64,000 nt of DNA, from the NCBI GenBank assembly GCA_015501605.1, contig JADNRZ010000006.1, forward strand, positions 1,550,001 to 1,614,000, in the 5' to 3' direction. The stretch's first letter is position 1. Each line of letters begins with the position of its first letter. Shown piece after piece: positions 1 through 11,684 of the stretch. Position numbers and translations under genes: made by a program. Source of the stretch: Panaeolus papilionaceus. Lineage: Eukaryota; Basidiomycota; Agaricomycetes; Agaricales. The notes beneath the pieces were generated by a model. It was not told the DNA's origin. It made no database searches and saw only the letters and a program-made list of their open reading frames with translations.

Positions 1-2099
1 TCATGCACAATGACGTTCGCAGAACATGGGTCTACGGCGCACGTCTTGCACTTCACATTCGCGATATCTTGACAGGCTAACCTCTGTTTTGTTACTTAGA
101 TAACTATTGAAGGAGGTTGCATATCCCTCTGGTACTTCTCTCGCTCCCACTGCACGAAATCGCAGAGTTTTAGTTTCAAGAAGGTAAGTTGCAAGCGTCA
201 ATTAATATGTAGCTGAAAATAATATACTCACTCTCGAGACCCAAACAGGAACCCAGGCGCCTAGTCTCGGTTCTCATCTCACTTCTATATGCAACCCGTC
301 AGGAGCTTGGCTACGACGAGCGAATCACGCGTCTGTCCAGTCGTACCTACATATATGAGTTGCCACAGGGACAAGGCGAAGAGTCTGTATGGTTCAAAAC
401 CATTGGTTCCCTATTTGAGCCCAGAACGCTCGAAATTTTTGGCAGAGCGACCCGGGTTTGGAGCGCCATTCAAATTGTTTCGAAGACCAACCCAACTCCA
501 GTAGAGGGCGCCCATACTCTCGCACTCAAGGATGTTTGGCTCGATAGCAACGTGGAGACAGAGGCCGACCTACAGTGTCAACTTTTTGAAGATATCACTC
601 GGTTTGCGCAATCTGATTGGCGGTCAGACCCTCGCCTCTCCCGTGGCGAACTGGTGCAGTCTGAAATCCTGCAGCAGCTCTCAACATATCTAGAGGGTGA
701 CAAGTTTAAAGAGCTTTTTCTCTGCATTAAACACTTTAGTGCTGGCGCTCCTCTTAGGGCAGTATTGCAAGCAGTGTCGAATCCGTCCAACCTCTCTACC
801 ACATCGCCTGAAGGTGCTCTCACTAAACCTACATTCGGTTCAATGTCCCAAAGGACGAGTCGTCGCCGCCCGTCATCAACTCGGATCAGCTCTAAACCAT
901 GCGCACCTCATAACGTTGTCGCGCCATCGTCAGGAGAAGAATATCGTAAATATTGCGCCTTCATCTCCAAACGTAGATACTTCTTTGTTCAGGAGGACGT
1001 TTGCCAACCCATGCATGATTTGCCAACTTTTGGTGATGTTATTGACGTCCTGAAACAGACTATCATTGGTGAGATTCTTTCTTGCACGCGATGAACGTGT
1101 GTTAATTGTCCGTCGTAGCGCTCAAACTGATGTATTGTGCTGGCTGGGTGCACCGGGACATCAGCACAGGTAACATCCTTGCTATCTTGAAATCAGGCAG
1201 GTGGGTCGCCAAATTGGCCGATCTTGAATATGCCAAAAGATTTCCAACGTTCAAGGGCTCATCGGACACCAAAACCGTGAGTGCTACATGCCCTGAAACA
1301 TATACCTCTATTGAGATTTGTCCCCCTCGGTGTGTAGGGAACAATGTATTTCATGCCTGCAGAAATCAGAAGCGACGCCACTTACCATCGACCAACTGTT
1401 GATCTCGAGATGGCTCGCAAGACCGGAAGACTTGACGACGTTGCATCAACAGAGACGCATGTCATATACAACCCTCAGCACGATCTCGAGTCCGTCTGGT
1501 GGATTATTTTGTGGATTATCACTTGCTGCCTTGCACCTGATCTGCGTATATCTCATGCCAAGAGATATTTTTCCCACTCAGAAACTGCAACCAAACGTCG
1601 CAGGGAGCTCCTTGAGATAGGGGACGACCTGCTTTTCTCCGCTTTCTCGCAACAACTTTCGGACTTCGCTTTCGAGATGTGCCTTCTGGGCATTGAGATG
1701 CACCAGCTTTATCTCCAACGTGGGTCAAAAGGCGTAGTTGAGCAAGTGGAGGCGTATTCAGATATCCACCACAAGTTTTGGACACTTCTCATCAAACTGG
1801 ATGCTACCCGTGATCTATGGGCGGACATGAAGGTGTATGATCTGTCTCAGGGGGACCCTGGTAGTCGTGACGCCGATGACAAACCTTCTGATCCAGTAAC
1901 TATGGAACCTCTAAGCTCCTTGTCAGCGCCCTCCCAGAGGGAAGCAAGCCCTAGTCCCGCTCCAAGGCGCTCTGCAAAACTTGGAGGCTCAAACCAACTT
2001 GAAGCGGGCGTGTCGGCCATTGTAGCTTCAGATATAGTGACTTCAAACCCCGCGAGCCAAGATCCCCCACCCCGTCCTTCCAAGCGTCAGCGAAGGTAA
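1..2099 (+). CDS. FunK1-type fungal protein kinase, copy 1 (5' truncated by window)
   Basis: Conceptual exons are <3..38, 100..183, 249..1068, 1119..1276 and 1338..2099, all phase-consistent; the 5' part lies outside the window. FunK1 kinases are a family expanded in Agaricomycetes, with unknown substrates. Visible kinase features are the beta-3 lysine in ALKDVW, the catalytic loop VHRDISTGNIL, and LADLEYAKR in place of a DFG motif. The late block IYNPQHDLESVWW is typical of the family. Exon sizes of 84 and 158 nt match the tandem copy downstream exactly, as do all intron positions. The first intron starts with GC (GCACGT) where the paralogue has GTACGT, so it is either a GC-AG intron or a decayed donor. 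The tail (about the last 70 residues) is Ser/Pro-rich and ends in a basic KRQRR. Confidence 0.85.
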
Positions 2100-2812
2100 A
2101 TTTATTGCTTACTCGCATTCGTCGTTCATTCTTTGCGCATCATCGCTTGGTCAACTGGCCAATTGGCCTTGCTTCGCTTCAACCTCCCACGAACTTTTTC
2201 TTCATTGCTCTTTACTTCCCTTTTTTGCCTTTGTCGGAATGTCACGTCTATGGCCATGTTTTTGTTTCCATTATCGTATATACTCCTTATCACTTGCTAG
2301 ATCCTTCGTGTCTTATCTTGACGGTAGATACCCTTCCCATTCTTTGTTTTCTACGGAGGCCAGTAGCCAACGTTCTCACAAGTCTTAGCCCTGTAACTAC
2401 GCAAATCATGTTTAAACAGCAGTTTTGGTCGGCGTCAACGTGACTCGGGTGTAATATAAAATGAAAATCTATTTCATCTCACTTTATTTACCATGACCTA
2501 CCATAGCTGCTGGTTTTCGAGGATTGGACGTCGGATGTCCTGAAGCGGTAATGCGATATCCTTGCTTTCCAATTCCTGACCTTGGTCCAATGAATTATCC
2601 GATGAGTACAGGCCACTAAGCCCTGTTGGTGTGCTTGCAGAATTGAACGCGGTCACGTTATCGCTAAATTAATGTGGGAACAAGCGTCGCACAGATGCAA
2701 CGCTGATTATGGTTCATTGTTCCTTGCAAAGCGTCATATGCTAGCTCGGACAAATCACTCTTAAATGGCGCAACTACTACCCAAAATTTCACTGACAGAT
2801 ACAGACATCGAC
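2100..2812. other. intergenic, no gene seen
   Basis: This lies between the tandem FunK1 genes. It is AT-rich with short ORFs only. I see no coding pattern or RNA gene; it should hold the terminator of copy 1 and the promoter of copy 2. Confidence 0.6.
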
Positions 2813-5737
2813 ATGGATACTGAGATGTCACCCAAGTTCGCCGCAACGTAGGTTCACTCATTTCTCAGGTCTAGCTCTTGTAGTCATGATTCCTTGATGC
2901 AAGTAGGAGAACACCGGTTCATTCTCCGCAAAAGGTGGGCACCAACGATGCACCGTAAGTCTATATACATTGCATAGCTCCGAATATGCTCATTGAATCT
3001 ATGAATAGACCGACTCCTCGTGCAAATGATGTTGATGGATTTTGCAACGTCACTCTTGTCCATTCGGAAATCGCTGAGGCCAACGACAAAGAATTCGTAT
3101 CATGCACCATCGAGGAATTCCAGTCTCATTACCTCCGCTTTCTGCCTACACATGATGACGTAGATAGATGTATAGATGCGCTCGCTCAAGAAGGTATCCG
3201 GCTTTTCAGTAAGGACAACAGGACAGCCGGTGACGATGGGGCATTCACTATATTCAAAAGACGTGGAGGCCCGAATGAAGATCTCACATTCGCACCTCTG
3301 ATCCCTATTTCATCTGTTATTGGCCGCCAAACATTTGAGAACCGTGTTTTTAACGGATTCAAGCTGAAAAGCTGTCCCAATACTTGCCTGAAATCCGACA
3401 TCGAGGGAGGAGATTACAGGATTGATGCCTGTTTCTGGAAAGAGAGGGAGGATCCAACGAAGGAAACTTGGGAGTATGTGGAGAAGAATAAGGCTCGATC
3501 CTCTAAGACCCTTGAGGTTTCCGAAATTGTGATTCCAATGGAGTTCAAGCAAAAAGGTGGCCAACAAGACATGATCCAGGTTTGTGGGTGATGTCTGTGT
3601 TGCCTTACGTTGTGCTCAATGTTTATATCCTTTCTTCTGTTGCCAGAACCGTCGACAAATACTCTCAGTGGCGCATAATATCATGCAAGACGACCCTAGG
3701 AGATCCTGGATCTATAGTGTACGTGCTTATTCTCAGATTTGACAATGTTTTGGTCTAACTACAACAACATCAGCTCACGATTGAAGATAACCGTGTTAGT
3801 CTCTGGTACTTTTCTCGGTCGCATTGTGTCAAATCTCAAAGTTTCAGCTTTGAGAAGGTATGGGCCGCTTTTTCATTCATACTGATGAATCGAAACTAAG
3901 AATTGTCCCTTAGGATCAGAAGCGCCTGGTCTCTGTGTTGATATCCCTGCAGTTTGCTACCCAACAGCAGTTAGGCTACGACGAACGTATTACCCGCCTT
4001 TCCAGCGGGTCGTTCCTTTACGAAATACCGCAGAAAGATGGAGCACAATCCCTCTACTTCAAAACTGTCCGTTCTATATTCGAACAACGACCACTCAAGA
4101 TGTCTGGACGCATGACTCGAGTCTGGGAGGTCGTTCGGGTTACGTCTAAAGACGATACATCCCCTCTTGATCAGAATGCCTCTCCGATGGCCCTGAAAGA
4201 TGTTTGGCTCGACAGCACGGCGGAAACGGAAGCCGAAATTCAGGAGAATCTGTTTCAAGACATTAGGAGGTTCGCCCAGGTCCCTAATTGGCATTTGGAC
4301 CCTCGTTTGTCCTCGTACGATATGCTTGCAATCGGGTCTAAGCCTTCCGAGACCGCACAAAAGCAGACTGTGTCTCTCCTACAGAAGTACTTGGAGGGTG
4401 ACACCTTTAAGGACCTGTTTCTTGTTATTGTCCATCACCATGCCGGGCGTCCTGTCAAGAAAGTAGCTGAAGGCGCATGGGATCGGCGGGGCCTCTTTGA
4501 AATGCTAGATATAGAGCGGATAACCAAACCCGGCATTGCGAAAGGGTCAACGAGGTCTCGTCAGCTCACTCAGCAGCATACGGCAGACCCCAGCATTCCG
4601 CAAGCGCCTCAAATGGAGGCAGGCAGATCAGAGGAATCCCGTTCTTTTACACCCAAGCATCAATGCTTTTTTGTCCATAATCAAGTTTGTGAGTGTCTGC
4701 ACGACTTGTCGACTCTTGGAGATGTTGTGACTATTCTCAGACATACACTTATCGGTGTGTTCGCCTGTCTTCTTTTGATAGTCAAGTTTTCTGATTCTGA
4801 CGTTCTTTCATTGCAACAGCACTCCGTCTCATGTTATTGGCTGGCTGGGTCCATCGCGATATCAGCACTGGCAACATACTTGCATTTCGTTCACCAGGAG
4901 GCTTGACGGGCAAGCTTGGTGATTTGGAGTACGCCAAAAGGTTTCCAACATCGTCGGGCAGTCCCGATCCTAAAACTGTAAGTACAGATTATTTCTCCCA
5001 AAATATTCTCACTGAAGATGCTGTTGTAGGGAACACCATACTTTATGGCTGCTGAAATTAGAAGCCAGCGAACATTCTATCGTCTGCCACCTGCAGAAAT
5101 TCCAGCAGAGCAGGACTTCGAGCCAGAATCAAATAACGACAACCAAGAAGATAACAAAGTGAAGCCACCACCGGCCACTTTAATCCACAACCCCCAACAT
5201 GACCTTGAATCGATCTGGTGGGTTTTGCTGTGGTTCATCACAAGCCGCGTCTCCCACCCTCAATCCTCCATTTTGGCTTCCCGTTATTTTCAACATTCAA
5301 AGACGGTCGCAACTAACCGCAGAGACTTATTAGAACTTGGCAACGAGAAGTTCCACAAATCCTACAGACCGGAGCTCATGGATGCTTTTAGCATGCCTAT
5401 GCAGCGTATTGGGGAGCAACTCTATGCAGCATACACCAAGCGCGGGGCTGAAAGGCTTGTTGAGAGTCCAGAGGCATATGCAGGTATATTCAACAGATTC
5501 TGGAACATGTTCAACTTCTTCGATGCTCTTCGTGACAGTTGGGGACATGTAATTATTCCCCCTCTTCCTTCCAAATTTGCTCCAAAAGACAATCAAGTTT
5601 CACTTCAACCCCCACCCAGGCGCTCCGAGAGGAGTTCGACTTTGGCTTCCGTCTCGATCATTGATCATTCCTCATCCGAGGACTCATTTGATGACTGCGT
5701 CGGTCCTCGCAAACGCCAACGAATGGCCGACGATTAG
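2813..5737 (+). CDS. FunK1-type fungal protein kinase, copy 2 (complete)
   Basis: Exons are 2813..2847, 2907..2954, 3009..3579, 3647..3718, 3774..3857, 3914..4754, 4820..4977 and 5030..5737, giving 838 aa with every junction in phase. The start ATG was chosen because its short exon joins in frame to TPVHSPQKVGTNDAP, which resembles FunK1 N-termini. The N-terminal half carries the family-specific segment. The kinase core has the lysine ALKDVW near residue 363, VHRDISTGNIL near 562 and LGDLEYAKR instead of DFG. NPQHDLESIWWVLLWF follows, then a Ser-rich tail ending in a basic RKRQR patch. It is a tandem duplicate of the upstream gene in the same orientation. FunK1 proteins are presumed Ser/Thr kinases; the substrate cannot be inferred. 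Confidence 0.88.
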
Positions 5738-6379
5738 GCGGCCAATGGATACGCACGAAGCGCTTTTTGCTACCATGTCTTTACTCACCGTGTACCTGTC
5801 ATTTTCTTCGACCGTTGTGGCAGTGCAATGTGCACGTGAGCCCGAAGAGGGAAGAGCAGAGGCATCGGAACGGAAGAGGAGGAAAGAGAGGAAGGAGAGA
5901 ATGCAAGGAGATGCGGAGAAGTGATGAGGAGATCGGATAGAGGAAGTCATAGATTAGATCATTAGATAGTAGACTAGAGGGCATCACGATTATGTACGCT
6001 AGAGCGACTCTCAGGGTCGCGCATCCCAACTCATTCTCATCCAACCCGCTTGCCGCTAGGCAGACCCAGCGTCTCCACCGTGTCTATAGTTATTTGGTAT
6101 ACACCTTGACTTTTGACTTTTATTATGTTTCCATTCACTCCTGCCTTGTTTCATGTACCTCAGCACTTACATCATATCAATTTGTCCTCCAAGCTCGATA
6201 GAAAAACTTCGTATCTTTCTAGTATTTGTATGAGTAGCCCGCTGCCCATCTCGTATCAGTGCAATCTATTACGCAGGTACTTATAATCGTGTCATGCTCA
6301 TTTTTACTGGATTCGAGTTGTTGAACATCGACTCTTTTAAATTGTTGCACGCCCTATTCGACGAAGGATTGATTGACAT
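5738..6379. other. intergenic, no gene seen
   Basis: This lies between the convergent FunK1 and dehydrogenase genes and should contain both 3' ends. Only short unconvincing ORFs are present. Confidence 0.6.
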
Positions 6380-7728
6380 TTAACACTCTGGTTTTGAGAT
6401 GATCGGCTCAATGCCTCCCAACCTGTGAGATGTGTTACCATTGGTGCATGGCTAGGACTTGAGTCAACAATCACGCGCACGCACCATCTGTATACCACCC
6501 TCGAATCTTTGTCGCGGCACCTTGGATCGTCAGACGCTGCAGCATACGCTGACAACCCCGCTTCCCCAAGTACCAGCTTTGCGTCGACTTGTTTCGCAGC
6601 CTCGATAGCGAGAGTCATATCTTTTTTCATTAGCTGCACCTGTATGCCCTGTGTCAGTAATAACGTTGCTTCAATCGCCACTATGACACGCCTTAAAGCC
6701 GCCTTCATATCCTCGACTTGTCACAGCATCGGGACACACTCCAGGGACTGGGTTAACAGTATCATTGACCCAACTTCCCCCAGAACTCGTCGAAAAGCAC
6801 TGTTGCAAAACCTTTGGGTCGATTCCCAATCTCATCCCCATATTCATCGCCTCGCTTGTTGCCAATGCAATCAACCCAGAGAGGTAATTGTTGCTCAACT
6901 TGGCTGCGAGGCCAAGGGAGGGACCTCCGACTGGGTAGATGTTCTTCCCGAATGTTCCAAGGACAGTTGTTAGAAGTGGCAAATGTGGCGAAGTTGATGC
7001 CGCGCCAAGCATGACTGTTAGAGAACCTGAGGAAGCGCCCGCAGTTCCCTCAGAGACTGGAGCATCAAAAAATGCTGGCGGTATAACGTCAGTCAGACCC
7101 TGAGCGACAATATGGGTTTGATGTGTTTCTTCGATAGCCTTTCCTACGAATAGTGATGTTTCGATGTCGATTGTTGAGCTAAAAACACCATGAAAAGTCA
7201 AGAGGTGGGTCTCCATTTGCGAGCGATAGTGATTCTGTGGCCCACCAGTCTACGAAAACCTTCCCAGATAGGCTCTTATTGGTAAGAATGCCGTTCTCTT
7301 GATTTAGAAAAACGTCTTTGACATGTCTTCCTTTATGTCAGATTTTTGGTCAGCCAAAATATGTATATGTGCTGAGCTCGATGTACCTTCTGGGACGATG
7401 GTAATCACGAAGTCCTACAACATTTTAAAGGAGCATTGCGCGTGAATGAGCTGCCCGTTTCGTAGGCAGCTGGACACTGTCTTACTGCATTATTGGCAAC
7501 TTCCTTCGAACTATCGGCTTTTACCACCGTTCCCCCTAGTCCCTCAGGGCAGCCTTTCCGCTGACGATCGGCTTCATCTATGAAATGGTCGAGAACGCTG
7601 TTATCAATGTCGTAGATGATAAGAACGCTAGATGCTGGTATCTTCTTCTGAAGCTGGAGCGCCATAGGAAATCCCATTGCCCCTAGACCGATCCAACCTA
7701 GCTTCGATGGCATATGTCGGGAAAACAT
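6380..7728 (-). CDS. 3-hydroxyisobutyrate dehydrogenase-like (beta-hydroxyacid dehydrogenase)
   Basis: The six exons on the minus strand are 7728..7486, 7414..7387, 7330..7246, 7178..6692, 6639..6485 and 6422..6380, giving 346 aa. The family's conserved blocks are in order: the NAD(P)-binding loop GLGAMGFPMA near residue 15, DFVITIVPEG, the substrate block DAPVSEGTAGA, the catalytic block AAKLSNNYL with its lysine, and the cofactor block KKDMTLAIEAA. Such enzymes oxidise beta-hydroxyacids to semialdehydes, for example in valine breakdown; the exact substrate is open. The predicted start MFSRHMPSK has an alternative at the second Met (7713). The intron at 6691-6640 begins with GC (AAG/GCGTGT), keeps the frame and has a CTGAC branch-like motif, so it looks like a genuine GC-AG intron. 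No clear mitochondrial presequence is visible. Confidence 0.87.
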
Positions 7729-8246
7729 TGGACTGGTTGGTTTTAGGTCAGTGTCAGACACAAAGGTAAGGTGGTATGGGTATGGTTTCAAGAGGCGTGT
7801 GCATCTGGTGCTGGTGGGGAGACTAAATTGGTAAATTTAGATCCGCCCAAAGCATGAGAGCGACATGTGTCATTTGTTGGGCAGGATTTGTCAGGTTTAG
7901 TTTATTTATTGGATTTGCACAACCACCAAGTCCCATTCAATTTCTCGACACTAGACTCTGCGTAAAACGTCTTGGCGGTCATTCAATACTCCGACTCCAC
8001 GTTAATCCCACGTAGTACCTTCCTTATCCAAATCAACGTTACAAAGACACATAGGGGACTGCGAAGGGATCGAGAAGAGGAATCATGCACACATTTGGTG
8101 AGTTCTGGTGACAAAATTGAGAGGAATACGGTGGCTAACGGGAGTCGCTATTGATTCGAATCGCCGCTATTTGCCCTGACGGCGCTTGTCTCACAGTGTT
8201 GGTAGTCTGTCCCATAGACAATAGACAGAATGGTATCGTCGAGGAG

Positions 8247-8357
8247 TATAAAAGCACGCAGTTAACTCTTTCAATCGATAAGCCAAGTAAACAGCTCTAC
8301 TTGTGAGTTCAAGGTTTTTCGAATCATTATCTGTCACTCATAAGCTCTTTCTCCCAG
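8247..8357 (+). promoter_or_regulatory. TATA box and 5'-UTR intron of secreted protein gene 1
   Basis: TATAAAAG lies at 8247-8254. A GTGAGT...CCCAG intron at 8303-8357 follows, ending 21 nt before the ATG. The same layout recurs at the three other secreted-protein genes in this window. Confidence 0.6.
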
Positions 8358-8378
8358 GTCATACAGAAGATCATCGAA

Positions 8379-8816
8379 ATGAAGGTCAACGTTACGCTCG
8401 CTCTCTTCGCTACTCTGGTCGCCTCAGCCATGGCAGCACCCATGCCAGCCGAAGAGGTACAACAGCTCACAGCTGCTGAGCTCGAACAGCTCGAACAGCT
8501 CGGAGAGGACTTCAAGTTCCCCTCCTTGAGCGCCATCCGCAAAGTCTTGGCCAAAGTTGGCAAGAAGGCGCTTTCCGTTGCTGCACCCATTATTACAGGT
8601 GCTCTCTCTGGTGGTCCAGTGGGTGCCGTCTTAGGAGGGATTACAGGAGTCACAGATGCAATTCAAGGTGATCAAGACGACGAGACAGCCGACGATACTA
8701 CTACTACCCCTGTTGCTCCTCCGCCTCCGCCTCCACCTATGCCACCCAAGAAGCTACCCGCTAAGCACGCTAAACCGAACGTCGCAGTGGCAGTCAAGGG
8801 TAGGGTTAGGGACTAG
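8379..8816 (+). CDS. small secreted protein 1, Gly/Ala helix and Pro-rich tail
   Basis: The product is 145 aa from a single coding exon. A signal peptide is clear (MKVNVTLALFATLVASAMA, then APMPAEE). A short acidic Leu/Glu stretch follows, then DFKFPS, then a cationic to hydrophobic Gly/Ala segment (about residues 47-93, containing AKVGKKALSVAAP and GPVGAVLGGITG). The C-terminus has an Asp/Thr run, a polyproline run and a basic end. There are no cysteines. The FKFP...AKxGK...GAVLGG pattern is shared with the protein at 36487. The amphipathic, Lys-rich then Gly-rich segment resembles membrane-active peptides, but that is inference. Function unknown; extracellular by its signal peptide. Confidence 0.8.
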   Translation: MKVNVTLALFATLVASAMAAPMPAEEVQQLTAAELEQLEQLGEDFKFPSLSAIRKVLAKVGKKALSVAAPIITGALSGGPVGAVLGGITGVTDAIQGDQDDETADDTTTTPVAPPPPPPPMPPKKLPAKHAKPNVAVAVKGRVRD

Positions 8817-9788
8817 ATTTTGTCCGTTCATGGCTGGGAGATCTGGACATCGTAACGGAGATTGGTGGAAATTTGAAAGGTGAAAATCTGGAAGGCGCAT
8901 GGTGATAATCATTCGTTAAGCGTTGATCGCTCTGGGTTAAGATGAAAACGGGGAGTACAGAAAAGCGTAGTTCTAGTTAGGTATTTCAGGATGGGGTCCT
9001 CTAGCTCATAGGTCTAAATCTGGCAATGAATACAGAGTATCTGACGGATGAATTTGTTCGATTAATGTCGAGAGACTTTCCAATACTAAGATCGCGAAAC
9101 ACCATCTGCATTCTCTATCATAGTATCAACGAGACGACCGCAAGCGTGACTCGCTTTTCGACTTGAACGCGGTCTGGCGAGCTTCGAAACAGACGCTCGT
9201 GAGTCCCGATCAGCAAGAGATGACTGCGAGTTCGATAAGGTTTGAGTTATACCTGGAACGTTACGAGGCGCGTAGATTTTAATCTTTTCACTTCGATTCC
9301 TTTAGCTTTCTGCGACTCGAAATTATTCTTCACCAATACAACTCATCTCTCATTCCAGCTTGGGCGTCGTTCACAGTCCCGAGACCGCACAACAAGCTCC
9401 ATGGTGATGGTGACAAAGCTCGTTACATCGGAATCATTTATCAATAATTTCAGGGCCAGGATCTTTTGTTCACACTCCATAACCTTTGCCGCCATCCATT
9501 CTGGCTTGATTATCATCTCTGCCTTTCATCAATTCCGTTGAACCTGAAAACTCATTTCATAATCCATTGGGATGTCGTGTCAGTTAGCGGAAGGAGATAA
9601 GCAAGCTGGTGGCGGGCATATAAGATAAATTGGTGTCCAGTGCTAGAGATTTGTTCCCACTTATTTCCCCACCGTTCTCTTGTTCTATTGCCCGCAGCTT
9701 TCTTAGAACTACCCACATCATAGACCTCCTAGCGTTGGATAATAATAGTCCAGACGCCTGAGAGCGACCTCGAGATTCAGTTTGAAGA
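8817..9788. other. intergenic, no gene seen
   Basis: This holds the 3' end of the secreted protein gene and the promoter of the next gene, with a TATA-like CATATAAGATA near 9617. No convincing coding ORF was seen on either strand. Confidence 0.55.
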
Positions 9789-11351
9789 ATGAGTCAATCA
9801 ATTGGAAAGAAGCTGAAGGGGGCAGTTGAAATGATGAGGATGAGGGACGACTGTGAGGTCCAACCTTTCAGCTCGTGGTTTATCCGCTGATAATGCTACC
9901 TAGATCGCTCCCTACAAGGTGACGATATCGAGGACTCCGAAGCAGGGAGATTCATTCATGACTCCGAGCACGATTCCGAAGGCAGTAGTGGAGGACTTCG
10001 GCGAGGTGCCATTTCGCTCCAGCTTGATAACGAAAAGGCTGGCATTCGAAGCAAGAGCAAAGATTCATTATGCTTCTGCTGTGGGTTCGAGTGAGTTGCG
10101 ATTGGTTTCGCTAAGCTTATGCTCACATTTTTGGTGTATAGTTGTACTATCTTCTGGAGACTCATTGCCGTAGTCGCTGGCTTGACAACGATCTACTATG
10201 GCTACAAAGCATTTTCCTGGGTCAATGAAGAGGTATAACAGTCGATATACTCATAAAAACATCTCGCTAATGGTCTTCGATTGTAGGGACCTTTACCTGG
10301 TCTTGAGCGTATGCCAGCCTTCGGCACACTCTCTTGTCCTTCCTCTCTTCCATACACGTACAATGACACCCAAATCACACATTCCGCCGCCCTGAGCCCC
10401 AAAGGAGACCACGCTTTCGACATCCGTGGAGAGGCCATTGGCCTGATTACTCTCACCGACGGTGAACCAGAATCCGAAGAGATCATCTACACCTTCACTG
10501 TCCGAGGCAACCGGCGAGATGTTGCTCAGGACGTTCACTTCGTGTACTCTGACCTCGAAAGTGACGGCAAGACTATTCACCGCAGTCGTTTCATCATGGA
10601 TACCTCTCGCATGCCCAGGCGTGCAGGTGAGGTCGAAAAGGATGAATTGGAGAGGGCGTGTCAACAATTCGATGTCCGCATTGCAGTTCCTCCCAACCTC
10701 AAGAGACTCCACGTCATCGCTCACACCACTGCCCACATTGGATTCCAGGACCATGCTAAAATCACAGCAGAGCGACTCATCGTCACAACCTACTCGCCCT
10801 CCGATAACAACGTCATCCGTTCCTCCCGTTCACTAGCATCCCGCAACCTCGAACTCGAGGTCTTCCGTGGCTGGATCATTGGTGATGCCCCGATTGTGCG
10901 GGAGACAAGCATCTCTACCCAGAGAGGAAATGGAACAGCACATATGACTTTCTATCCCGTCCCGCTTTCCGGGGATGCCAAGAACTCAAAGGCAACATTG
11001 CGTACGACCACCGGCGCAGGCCGTTCCTATCTCAGCTATGTCCGCGATGCCAAAGCCCGTGATAGGCTGATCGATAGCGAGCATCTTTCGTCAAGGAACG
11101 CAGATATCAAGCTGAGTTATACCAAGTCAGGGTTCAATGGAAGGGTGGAATTGAATGTCAAGTCATCTGACATTCAGGGCGCGCAGCCTCTGGCTGATTC
11201 ACAAGAGGATGACGCCCCTCATGGAGGGGATGATGGACTGAGGAAGAGAGATCTTCCTGGTACTTCACCATGGACGCATTATGTTGGTAGCCAGAATGGC
11301 AAGGACTGCCTCATGGTTTATTCCAGAGGATGGGCAGGAGTGTATTTCTAA
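9789..11351 (+). CDS. single-pass membrane protein with beta-rich ectodomain, member A (DUF7330-like)
   Basis: Exons are 9789..9852, 9904..10090, 10142..10232 and 10287..11351, giving 468 aa. The short N-terminal segment MSQSIGKKLKGAVE leads into an acidic stretch, then the cysteine cluster CFCCGFDC directly before a hydrophobic span (IFWRLIAVVAGLTTIYYGY, about residues 87-105). The C-terminal domain of about 350 aa is beta-rich. It includes YNDTQI, the AHTTAHI block, an Ile/Val-alternating central part and a terminal WAGVYF. Members B and C share all three intron positions and phases and the same blocks. I believe this matches the Agaricomycete family DUF7330, from memory and unchecked. Function unknown; the topology suggests a type II membrane protein. 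Confidence 0.82.
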
Positions 11352-11684
11352 ACGGCTAGAATCTAGGCAATATATCCTCACTCGATAAATATCTGTATTT
11401 AAATCAATCATCCTGTTTCGAAAATATTACTTGTAATACTCGAATTCATTATCTATTCATTTTAAAAAAACGCTGCCGCCTGCGCCCTCCGAAAAAAGGG
11501 CTATAGAACTACGAAAAACTTGCAATTATAAAACATGGAGAAAGGGTCGAGTAATTCAATAGCCACAGTTTACTTTTGACATGATCAATCATAATTATCT
11601 GGTATCCATAAATAGCCACTGTTTGAGTCTGAAAGACTTCAACGAGGAAGGCCTGGAAGGAATCCAAAGATACGTTCTTCATGA

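Noticed and set aside
8797..8813. Telomere-like GGGTAGGGTTAGGG at the end of secreted protein gene 1
   Set aside because: Only about two units, inside a coding frame; no telomeric array or subtelomeric context.
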